Part shown: positions 1-5,855 of the stretch, in pieces
Position numbering within the stretch: position 1 is the stretch's first letter
Layout of the letters: each line of letters begins with the position of its first letter
NCBI GenBank assembly: GCA_020349865.1
Contig: CP070700.1
Coordinates: forward strand, 51,484-57,789
DNA: 6,306 bases
Direction: 5' to 3'
Source: Desulfobacteraceae bacterium
Lineage (GTDB): Bacteria > Desulfobacterota > DSM-4660 > Desulfatiglandales > Desulfatiglandaceae
Notes under the pieces: model-generated
What the model saw: the letters and a program-made list of their open reading frames with translations, nothing else
Told to the model about the DNA's origin: nothing
Databases searched by the model: none
Translations under genes and position numbers: made by a program

Positions 1-74
1 GGTAGTCGAAGAGTACATATCACAAAATCAATAATTTCTAAGCACAATGTGATAAGGCTTAAATACGAGCACAT

Positions 75-89
75 TAAATCACTGATTTA
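75..89. promoter_or_regulatory. Perfect 15-base dyad upstream of the L,D-transpeptidase gene
   Basis: The sequence TAAATCA-C-TGATTTA has two perfect 7-base arms around a single central C. It ends 19 bases before the ATG at 109. The position and the odd-length symmetry suit a repressor operator, but no regulator is known and no clear -35/-10 pair could be assigned beside it. It is AT-rich, so chance is possible. Confidence 0.35.
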
Positions 90-108
90 GGTTAGACCAG
101 GTTCCCGA

Positions 109-1830
109 ATGGCGATGCGTTTTTTTCATTTCTCAATATTTCATCGGAATTTTGCTCATCGGTTTGTACTGATCAGCATAGCACTGGTATGCGGAGGTAT
201 TTTAATTCCTCGTCAAAGTGCAGCAGCATTAAATTTGTCCAACCGCGTCAGCGAAATACTAATACATAAGCTCACCACTTGGCCGAAACCGTTGAGCTTC
301 ACGTGCAGAAAAGAGCTTTTGTGCGGTCCGGACGCCCTCACTCGTTTTTACCTGAACCGTGTCTTTAAGCCAGCCTGGAGCGATAATGACGGCCCTTTGC
401 CGCAAGCGACTGATCTGGTCAAGAAGATTCGTGAAGCGGATCGCGATGGTCTGAGGCCTGATGACTACCATTTTGCTAATATTGAGGCCTTATTGGCCGA
501 GGTAGCTTTCCATAAAATCACGAATCGACCGTTTGACCCCAGCATACTTGCTGATTTGGACCTCTTGCTAACGGATGCTTTCCTTTTATATGGCTCACAT
601 TTGCTCACTGGTCATGTTAACCCTGAGACGATCCAGTCGGAGTGGCTGATAAAAACCCGAGAAGCCGATTTGGTAGTGATCCTCGAGACTGCCCTCAATA
701 CAAACGAAATTGAAAAAGCGCTGGAAAATCTTCTTCCACAATATGCTGGTTATGTGGGGTTGAAGAAGGCTCTTTCACAGTACCGCAACATTTTGAAAGG
801 GGGGGGATGGTCAGAAGTGCCTTCGGGTTCAATAATGGAAAAAGGAGATCGAGCAACTCGTGTGTGTGCCTTAAAGACCAGGTTATCAATTTCAGGTGAT
901 CTTGAACTTCCAGCGGAAAATGATTGCAATATTTTTGATGGGGACTTAGATCGCGCGGTTCGTAGATTTCAAGAGCGACATGGACTCCAATTGGACGGAA
1001 TTGTTGGCCGCTCTACACTGAAAGCACTGAACATCCCGGTTAATCAGCAGGTAGGCCAGCTTAAATCGAATCTGGAGAGATGGCGTTGGCTTCCCCAAAC
1101 TTTGGGATCGCGGTATATCTTGGTTAATATTGCAAATTTCGAATTACGTATAGTCGAAAACGGTCAAACCGTGATTAAAATGCCTGTTGTTGTGGGGCGG
1201 AGATACCGACGCACCCCGGTTTTCACAGGAAATATGACCTACCTGGAACTCAACCCACATTGGCATGTCCCACACTCGATCGCCCGGGAAGACATACTGC
1301 CCAAGGTTCAAAAGGATCCTCAATATCTTATTAGACAGAACATGAAGGTTTTCCAGTCCTGGGAAGCCAATGCGCCAGAGATCGCACCAGAATCAGTCGA
1401 CTGGTCTAAAATCACCAGCAGAAATCTATCTTTTAAGCTTCGTCAAGAACCCGGGCCTGCCAATGCTCTTGGCCGCGTGAAATTCATGTTCCCCAATAAA
1501 TTCAGTGTATATCTGCACGACACGCCGGCCAAAGAATTATTTAAAAAGCCCAAACGCAGTTTTAGTTCCGGCTGTATACGCGTAGAAAAACCTATTGAAC
1601 TGATAGCTTATCTTTTCAGAAATGACCCCAACTGGACGCGTCAGAAGATTCGTGAGGTTATCAATAGCGACAAAACCCAAATCGTGCAGATCCCGGAACC
1701 GATTCCCGTTCACCTTCTATACTGGACCGCCTGGGTTGATTCGGAAGGGAGGATACATTTCCGTGATGATGTTTATGGCCGAGACAAACGCCTCATCAGG
1801 GCGCTTAGTGAACGACCGCCCACCCCGTAA
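109..1830 (+). CDS. ldtD: Periplasmic L,D-transpeptidase, LdtD (YcbB) type
   Basis: This 573-residue enzyme is predicted to form 3-3 (mDAP-mDAP) crosslinks in peptidoglycan from the periplasmic side. Residues 1-40 form a signal peptide: a basic start, a hydrophobic stretch at about 19-33, and likely cleavage within S37-A-A-A40. Residues of about 74-210 match the helical scaffold domain of LdtD proteins. Residues of about 246-308 are a PG_binding_1 domain with a RRFQERHG helix at 285-292. The YkuD catalytic domain runs from about 335 to 520, with H470 (LHDTP) and the motif S486-SGCIRV containing catalytic C489. The insert at about 385-460 fits the LdtD capping loop. Length is close to E. coli LdtD (about 615). 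C66/C72 and C253/C273 could form disulfides (inference). The start at 109 has only a weak AGG upstream; ATG at 115 is an alternative. An 8-G tract lies at codons 231-233. The gene is convergent with a mepK-like gene. Confidence 0.93.
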   Translation: MAMRFFHFSIFHRNFAHRFVLISIALVCGGILIPRQSAAALNLSNRVSEILIHKLTTWPKPLSFTCRKELLCGPDALTRFYLNRVFKPAWSDNDGPLPQATDLVKKIREADRDGLRPDDYHFANIEALLAEVAFHKITNRPFDPSILADLDLLLTDAFLLYGSHLLTGHVNPETIQSEWLIKTREADLVVILETALNTNEIEKALENLLPQYAGYVGLKKALSQYRNILKGGGWSEVPSGSIMEKGDRATRVCALKTRLSISGDLELPAENDCNIFDGDLDRAVRRFQERHGLQLDGIVGRSTLKALNIPVNQQVGQLKSNLERWRWLPQTLGSRYILVNIANFELRIVENGQTVIKMPVVVGRRYRRTPVFTGNMTYLELNPHWHVPHSIAREDILPKVQKDPQYLIRQNMKVFQSWEANAPEIAPESVDWSKITSRNLSFKLRQEPGPANALGRVKFMFPNKFSVYLHDTPAKELFKKPKRSFSSGCIRVEKPIELIAYLFRNDPNWTRQKIREVINSDKTQIVQIPEPIPVHLLYWTAWVDSEGRIHFRDDVYGRDKRLIRALSERPPTP

Positions 1831-1865
1831 TTATTGAAGCTAAAGGCAGCGATAACTCCAAGAGG

Positions 1866-1897
1866 TGTCTAAGATTTGTCTATTTCCTGAATGTCTA
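1866..1897. repeat. Three copies of TGTCTA in the convergent gap
   Basis: TGTCTA occurs at 1866, 1877 and 1892, all in the same orientation and spaced 11 and 15 bases apart. They fill the 69-base gap between the two convergent peptidoglycan genes. No hairpin followed by a T-run is seen here, so an intrinsic terminator cannot be called on either strand. The function of the repeat is unknown and chance is possible. Confidence 0.3.
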
Positions 1898-1899
1898 CG

Positions 1900-2481
1900 T
1901 TACCAGAAACGCACTGCCCCACTATCGACGTGAACAAATTTAGAGCGGGGATAGTATCCTACACCGCCGCCTCGTAGTTCTATAGCGGCCCTGCGCAGTA
2001 CGGAAAGCTTATAACCGGGCACGCTTATATCCACTGCTTTGCCGTTCATGTGGAGACTGTTTTTGGCAACACCCCTCCCCTTCTTGCGAAGAAGAGCGTT
2101 CGTTTTGGGTGATCGATAGCCAGAAATGATGTGGAATGGGTGTTCCGCCTTGAGCTTCACCTTTATGGCACAGAGCACATCCAATAGGCGGGTACATATT
2201 GGTTTAATGTCCCCGGTCCGATGATCTCGAAGAATGTAGTTGATTTCGTCAAGAGCAGGTGAGACATACCTTCCTTCAGCCCAGTAAACGGTCGCGAGAG
2301 ATTCTCCTGTGTAGGTATTATAAAAAGAAAGAGATCTCTTAGGTGATTGATAAGTGTTCTTGGCAGCGAAGCATAGACGAGGTGTAATTCCTGACAATAC
2401 CGTCAATGCCCCCAAACAGAGGAACCTGCGACGACTGAGGACCTTATCCAACGGTCCTGTAGATTCACGAAATACCGGCAT
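1900..2481 (-). CDS. mepK: Tat-exported murein endopeptidase, MepK (YcbK, DUF882) type
   Basis: This 193-residue zinc metallopeptidase of the DUF882/M15A family is expected to cut peptide crosslinks in peptidoglycan; E. coli MepK cuts 3-3 and, less well, 4-3 bonds. The N terminus carries a twin-arginine signal, S16-RRRFLC, then a hydrophobic stretch to about 33 and likely cleavage near A39-A40, so the folded protein should go through the Tat system. The catalytic domain covers about residues 60-193. It contains SGYRSPKTN at 120-128, the zinc motif H144-x6-D151 (SLHMNGKAVDIS), and H184 in FVHVDSG, giving a complete H/D/H ligand set. The protein ends in GAVRFW, typical of the family. The start has a 15-residue n-region before the Tat motif and no good Shine-Dalgarno sequence. 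The gene faces ldtD tail to tail. In E. coli the two genes are neighbours in the same direction. Confidence 0.92.
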   Translation of the reverse strand: MPVFRESTGPLDKVLSRRRFLCLGALTVLSGITPRLCFAAKNTYQSPKRSLSFYNTYTGESLATVYWAEGRYVSPALDEINYILRDHRTGDIKPICTRLLDVLCAIKVKLKAEHPFHIISGYRSPKTNALLRKKGRGVAKNSLHMNGKAVDISVPGYKLSVLRRAAIELRGGGVGYYPRSKFVHVDSGAVRFW

Positions 2482-2529
2482 AATGGATTCATATCGACTT
2501 ATCAGAGTTAGATCGCTGAAGGCAACTAT

Positions 2530-2558
2530 ATTTTCCTTTAATTGGCCCGGAAAGTCAA
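2530..2558 (-). promoter_or_regulatory. Possible promoter for the mepK-like gene
   Basis: On the minus strand, TTGACT (2558 to 2553, 5 of 6 to the sigma-70 -35 box) is followed after 17 bases by GAAAAT (2535 to 2530, 4 of 6 to the -10 box). The predicted transcript start would be about 40 bases before the ATG at 2481. A second TTGACT lies 11 bases upstream (2569 to 2564) with no matching -10. The -10 is poor, so the call is tentative. Confidence 0.3.
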
Positions 2559-2715
2559 GTGACAGTCAATTCAATTTTCGGATATCCACATGAAAACTTC
2601 TCGGAAAGCCTCCAGAATTGACAAGAGGGGACCTCAATTCGTAAATTAATTGATACATTAGACTATTGATTGTATTGTATGCTTTATGCCACGATCAGCA
2701 AGTTTGGATGCGCCG

Positions 2716-2728
2716 GGTGCACTGCACC
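2716..2728. promoter_or_regulatory. Dyad just upstream of the extended -10 element
   Basis: GGTGCA-C-TGCACC is a perfect 6-base inverted repeat around a central C. It sits three bases before the TGATATAAT element, where a -35 box would be expected to lie near or under it, and no -35 match is visible. That placement suits an activator or repressor site for the antiporter transcript. The regulator is unknown. Confidence 0.4.
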
Positions 2729-2731
2729 ACT

Positions 2732-2740
2732 TGATATAAT
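2732..2740 (+). promoter_or_regulatory. Extended -10 promoter element, probably for the antiporter
   Basis: TGATATAAT is a perfect extended -10 (TGn then the TATAAT consensus). No -35 hexamer is seen 16-18 bases upstream (the sequence there is GC-rich), which fits the known behaviour of extended -10 promoters. Transcription would start near 2747 and read toward the antiporter gene at 2996, giving a leader of about 250 bases. Confidence 0.5.
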
Positions 2741-2786
2741 AAGATTAAGGGCCAGGTCTCAATAGACGCAACCAGTTAGAAGATTA

Positions 2787-2801
2787 GAGGGTTCAACCCT
2801 C
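2787..2801. promoter_or_regulatory. Perfect 15-base dyad in the antiporter leader
   Basis: GAGGGTT-C-AACCCTC has perfect 7-base arms around a central C. In RNA it would form a 5-pair GC-rich stem with a TTCAA loop, about 40 bases after the predicted transcript start. No T-run follows, so it is not an intrinsic terminator. It may be an operator or a small leader hairpin. Confidence 0.35.
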
Positions 2802-2995
2802 CGGGAACCGTCGATTGAATCGCCATAGATACTGCAAAACGGCTCAGATCAACACAAATGTAACCGGAATTCCGCTATGCTCAAATACCTATACAATCTT
2901 AAACAAGGTGCCTCGCGCAAAGAAAAAAAATGATAGGCATCGCGCATTTTATTGTATTGGGCTTTTCTACATGAAATTAGCAGGTAAATTCAAAT

Positions 2996-4996
2996 ATGAA
3001 AATACTATTGCTCAATGACATTGTCATCATATTTGGGCTTTCCATTGCTATCCTCTTTATATGCCATCGGCTTCGTGTGCCGACGATTGTGGGATTCCTC
3101 CTTACGGGGATAGTTGCCGGGCCTTACGGACTTGGGCTGATAAAGGCAGTTCATGAAGTTGAAATTTTAGCAGAAGTTGGTGTTGTTGTTTTGCTTTTTA
3201 CTATCGGAATCGAGTTCTCACTTAACAGGCTGCTGCAAATCAAGAAATCGGTCCTAATGGGGGGCTCGATTCAGGTGTTGCTAACACTTTTATTTACTTT
3301 TCTTATAGCCAGACAATTAGGCCAACCCATTGGCGAATCGATCTTTATAGGATTTCTTATATCCCTGAGCAGCACAGCAATTGTGCTCAAATTACTCCAG
3401 GAAAGAGCTGAAGTTGATAGCCCCCATGGACGCACAACTCTCGGTATCTTGATCTTCCAGGACATCATTATTGTTCCGATGATATTGGTTACGCCTCTAC
3501 TTGCGGGAGCAACAGGGGGGTCGGGTGAATCTGTCCTCGTTCTTGTGGCTAAAGGAATCGGAATCATCGGGCTGGTGATCGTTAGCGCTAAATGGATTGT
3601 GCCAAAGGTATTGTATCAAATCGCCCGGACGCGAAGCCAGGAACTTTTCTTGTTGAGCGTCATTGTGATATGCCTCGCCGTTGCGTGGGTAACTTCCAGC
3701 GCGGGGCTTTCCCTGGCCCTGGGCGCGTTTCTGGCAGGATTGATCATTTCAGAGTCTGAATACAGTCACCACGCACTCGGAAACATTTTGCCATTTCGAG
3801 ATGTCTTTACGAGCTTCTTTTTTGTGTCCATTGGTATGCTGCTGGATGTGGGTTTCCTTTTCAAGCAACCTGGAACCATTGCACTGATCACTTTAGGCGT
3901 TTTGGTTTTAAAATCCATCATTGCCAGCATTGCAACGGTTTTATTAGGATTCCCACTTCGCACTTCAATCCTGGTTGGCCTTGCACTCGGTCAGGTTGGT
4001 GAATTTTCTTTTATTTTATCCAAGACCGGTGTTGAACATGGTTTGCTCGCCGGAAATATTTATCAGATGTTTCTGGCTTTCTCTGTGCTTACCATGGCGG
4101 CAACGCCATTCATTATAGCCCTGGCACCACGCCTGGCGGATAGTATCCTGCTGTTGCCGCTGCCGAAAAGGCTACTATCGGGCTTTTATCCTGTTTCAGA
4201 GATAAAGGCTTTGGGTAAAAAAGACCACCTTATTATAGTCGGCTTCGGAGTCAATGGTAGAAATGTAGCACGAGCTGCCTGTCTGGCAGGTATTCCCTAT
4301 GCGATCATTGAAATGAATCCCGAAACAGTAAGGAGGGAACAAGCCCGGGGTGAACCTATTTATTATGGTGATTCAACCCAGGAGGTCGTACTTGAGCACG
4401 CAAACATCAAAGAGGCGAGAATTGTCGTGGTAGCGATTAACGATCCTGCGGCAACGCGTAGAATTACTGAAATCATTCGGAGATTTAATCCGAAAGTTCG
4501 TTTGATCGTGCGAACCCGTTATCTCCAAGAGGTGAAGCCCCTCTATGAATTAGGGGCCGACGAAGTCATCCCGGAAGAATTCGAGACCTCAGTGGAAATC
4601 TTTACCCGGGTTTTGGCGAAATATTTTATACCCAGAGATGAAATCGAAAGACTGGTCGCTGAAGTGCGATCGGATGGTTACGAGATGTTTCGAAGCCTTT
4701 CAAAAACGTCGGCATCTTTTTCCGATTTGAAACTCCAGCTTCATGATGTTGATATCAGTACGTTTCGGATCCCCCAAGAATCACCGTTAATTGGGAAAAC
4801 CTTGGCTCAAACCGAATTAAGAAAGCGTTATGGGGTTTCCGTAGTGGCTATACGACGAGACTCACAGATACTGTCCAACCCGGATGCAGACACGCTCCTT
4901 CAATCTAGCGATGTGCTTTTTGTCCTTGGACCACCGGATAGGGTAGCCGAGGTCGCCGGTTTAACCCTTAACCCAAAATACGGGGATGTAAGTTAA
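2996..4996 (+). CDS. KefB/CPA2-family cation:proton antiporter with TrkA_N and TrkA_C domains
   Basis: This 666-residue inner-membrane protein is predicted to exchange K+ or Na+ for protons. Residues of about 5-390 form the Na_H_Exchanger (CPA2) domain with around 12-13 hydrophobic segments. Family motifs include FQD at 154-156, GAFLAG at 243-248 followed by an LPFRDVFTSFFFVSIGM stretch, and QVGEF at 333-337. A cytoplasmic Rossmann TrkA_N (RCK) domain covers about 410-530, with G416-F-G418-V-N-G421, an acidic residue E439 after strand 2, and GDST at 458-461. A TrkA_C domain follows at about 588-655. These domains suggest gating by a nucleotide or another cytoplasmic ligand. E. coli KefB and KefC (about 600-620 residues) lack a clear TrkA_C, so glutathione gating should not be assumed. 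The ATG at 2996 is preceded at 11 bases by a weak AGG. The gene appears to be transcribed alone. The ion transported cannot be told from sequence. Confidence 0.93.
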   Translation: MKILLLNDIVIIFGLSIAILFICHRLRVPTIVGFLLTGIVAGPYGLGLIKAVHEVEILAEVGVVVLLFTIGIEFSLNRLLQIKKSVLMGGSIQVLLTLLFTFLIARQLGQPIGESIFIGFLISLSSTAIVLKLLQERAEVDSPHGRTTLGILIFQDIIIVPMILVTPLLAGATGGSGESVLVLVAKGIGIIGLVIVSAKWIVPKVLYQIARTRSQELFLLSVIVICLAVAWVTSSAGLSLALGAFLAGLIISESEYSHHALGNILPFRDVFTSFFFVSIGMLLDVGFLFKQPGTIALITLGVLVLKSIIASIATVLLGFPLRTSILVGLALGQVGEFSFILSKTGVEHGLLAGNIYQMFLAFSVLTMAATPFIIALAPRLADSILLLPLPKRLLSGFYPVSEIKALGKKDHLIIVGFGVNGRNVARAACLAGIPYAIIEMNPETVRREQARGEPIYYGDSTQEVVLEHANIKEARIVVVAINDPAATRRITEIIRRFNPKVRLIVRTRYLQEVKPLYELGADEVIPEEFETSVEIFTRVLAKYFIPRDEIERLVAEVRSDGYEMFRSLSKTSASFSDLKLQLHDVDISTFRIPQESPLIGKTLAQTELRKRYGVSVVAIRRDSQILSNPDADTLLQSSDVLFVLGPPDRVAEVAGLTLNPKYGDVS

Positions 4997-5404
4997 TGAA
5001 TCAAATATTTCAGACGGTGATTATCATTTTTTTTCACCTTAAGCGCACAAATTCTAAATGTAAAAGAGACTAAGCTGTCCCTGCAAGCAAGAGATTAGAA
5101 AGTGTGAGCTGTAAATTATGCGGCGCAGATATACTTCGTCAAAAATAGGTGAAGAAGCACAACTAATACGGGCCAGATCGGGTGTCGGGTCTCAGTTCAA
5201 CCTGAGGGTAAGTGGAATGAGGTTTTTTTTAATGTAATCCGATAAAAATACCTAATCTACTGAAAACACGTTTTAGGCCAAAAAACAGGAGCTTCACTCC
5301 ATTTACCATCTTAAACGTCATGTGCCAACATTACACGGAAAGGAGCGGTCTTGTGGATGAGCTGACGAACAGACTTAGAGAAACTCTTGAAAAACACTGC
5401 CACC

Positions 5405-5429
5405 GCGGCTCACCTGCGCTCCGTTAGAC
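5405..5429 (+). other. Sequence resembling the right half of an integron attC site
   Basis: GCGGCTCACCT (5405-5415) matches 10 of 11 positions of the right-hand simple-site consensus as I recall it (GCSGCTKANCT). It is followed by seven bases and then GTTAGAC (5423-5429), a perfect GTTRRRY core. A gene with a good ribosome-binding site starts 31 bases later, as in gene cassettes. The matching left half, RYYYAAC, is not found at 55-140 bases upstream. Only partial pairing is present: GGAGCG 5342-5347 with CGCTCC 5417-5422, and TGAGC 5358-5362 with GCTCA 5408-5412. The site may be degenerate or a chance match. Confidence 0.3.
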
Positions 5430-5448
5430 CCAACCGAACACAAAACGA

Positions 5449-5455
5449 GAAAGGA
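5449..5455 (+). promoter_or_regulatory. Ribosome-binding site of the lipoprotein gene
   Basis: The purine-rich GAAAGGA lies five bases before the ATG at 5461. It is the best Shine-Dalgarno match in front of any gene in the window, and it supports the chosen start and the reality of this otherwise unrecognised small gene. Confidence 0.65.
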
Positions 5456-5460
5456 ATCCG

Positions 5461-5823
5461 ATGTACAGAAGGAAATTCAAACTAAACCACCATTTTGTTT
5501 TGGCCATTGCCGCATCCTTCTTTTTCGTATCCTGCTTATCTACACCCAATGTAATTGGTAAATGGCGAGAAATTGGCAAAACGGCGACCTTAGAATTCTG
5601 GAAGGATGGCACCTTCAAGGCGGTTGATAATGAAGGCATTTCGGTAACTGGCAAATATTTTCTCCTTAAAAATTGTAATGTACGGTTTGAAGTGACCCGC
5701 ATCGGCTCATCGCCAGATATCATTAATGGAAAAATTGCTATCATGGGAGATGAATTGACGTTCAGGTCTTTAGACGGCAGAGAAATTGAAAGGTACAGTA
5801 GAGAAAGAAGACCTGGTCCTTAA
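5461..5823 (+). CDS. Small predicted lipoprotein of unknown function
   Basis: The product has 120 residues and I do not recognise a named family. The N terminus is a lipoprotein signal: basic residues R3-R4-K5-K7, a hydrophobic stretch at 12-23, then F22-V-S-C25, with C25 the likely lipidated residue. F at -3 is less usual than L but tolerated. The residue after the cysteine is L, not D, so outer-membrane sorting by Lol is likely. The mature part is short, rich in predicted beta strands, and contains GKW near residue 33 and LEFWKDGTF near 44-52. These recall small secreted lipocalin-like or beta-barrel domains that share a W...G...EF.KDGT pattern, but this is only a resemblance. The stop at 5821 is 32 bases before the next gene, so the two are probably cotranscribed. 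An attC-like half site lies just upstream. Confidence 0.8.
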   Translation: MYRRKFKLNHHFVLAIAASFFFVSCLSTPNVIGKWREIGKTATLEFWKDGTFKAVDNEGISVTGKYFLLKNCNVRFEVTRIGSSPDIINGKIAIMGDELTFRSLDGREIERYSRERRPGP

Positions 5824-5855
5824 TGGCTGTTGGTTTTTACGTGGGAAACTGTTAA

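Larger units (their letters stand above)
2482..2995. other. 514-base divergent intergenic region
   Basis: This region separates the starts of the mepK-like gene and the antiporter gene. It holds the weak minus-strand promoter near the left end, an extended -10 element with dyads in the middle, and a leader of about 250 bases in front of the antiporter. I see no protein-coding gene. A 67-codon frame starting with TTG at 2815 has no ribosome-binding site, no recognisable protein character, and overlaps the antiporter start. No tRNA is present: the GGTTCAACC at 2790-2798 resembles a T-loop, but its stem does not pair as a tRNA arm and no acceptor stem is found. Confidence 0.6.
4997..5460. other. 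464-base intergenic region without a convincing gene
   Basis: Nothing here looks like a normal gene. After the antiporter stop there is a weak hairpin, GGTGA (5016-5020) with TCACC (5034-5038), whose loop contains an 8-T run. This is not a standard terminator. A second small hairpin, CTCAG/CTGAG (5191-5206), lies 16 bases before another T8 run (5223-5230). Very short frames exist: 25 codons from the ATG at 4996, 39 codons from 5119, and 35 codons at 5320-5427. The last 60 bases hold an attC-like half site and the ribosome-binding site of the lipoprotein gene. Confidence 0.55.

Noticed and set aside
2354..2593. 79-codon plus-strand frame over the mepK start
   Set aside because: It is the antisense of the Tat signal region and shows no protein character.
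2781..2810. T-loop-like GGTTCAACC suggesting a tRNA or tRNA fragment
   Set aside because: The T-arm does not pair in tRNA register, and no anticodon arm or acceptor stem could be built around it.
2815..3018. 67-codon plus-strand frame with a TTG start before the antiporter
   Set aside because: It has no ribosome-binding site, a composition unlike a folded protein, and overlaps the antiporter start in another frame.
5016..5038. Terminator after the antiporter gene
   Set aside because: The 5-pair stem has a 13-base loop and the T-run is in the loop, not after the stem.
5104..5148. Short frame with a CKLCGADI zinc-ribbon-like start
   Set aside because: Only 14 residues before a TAG, no second CxxC in any frame downstream and no ribosome-binding site; chance is the simplest explanation.
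5191..5230. Terminator made of CTCAG/CTGAG and the T8 run
   Set aside because: The T-run begins 16 bases after a weak 5-pair stem, too far for an intrinsic terminator.
5424..5744. 106-codon minus-strand frame antisense to the lipoprotein gene
   Set aside because: It lies almost wholly opposite a gene with a good ribosome-binding site and lipoprotein signal, and it has no features of its own.
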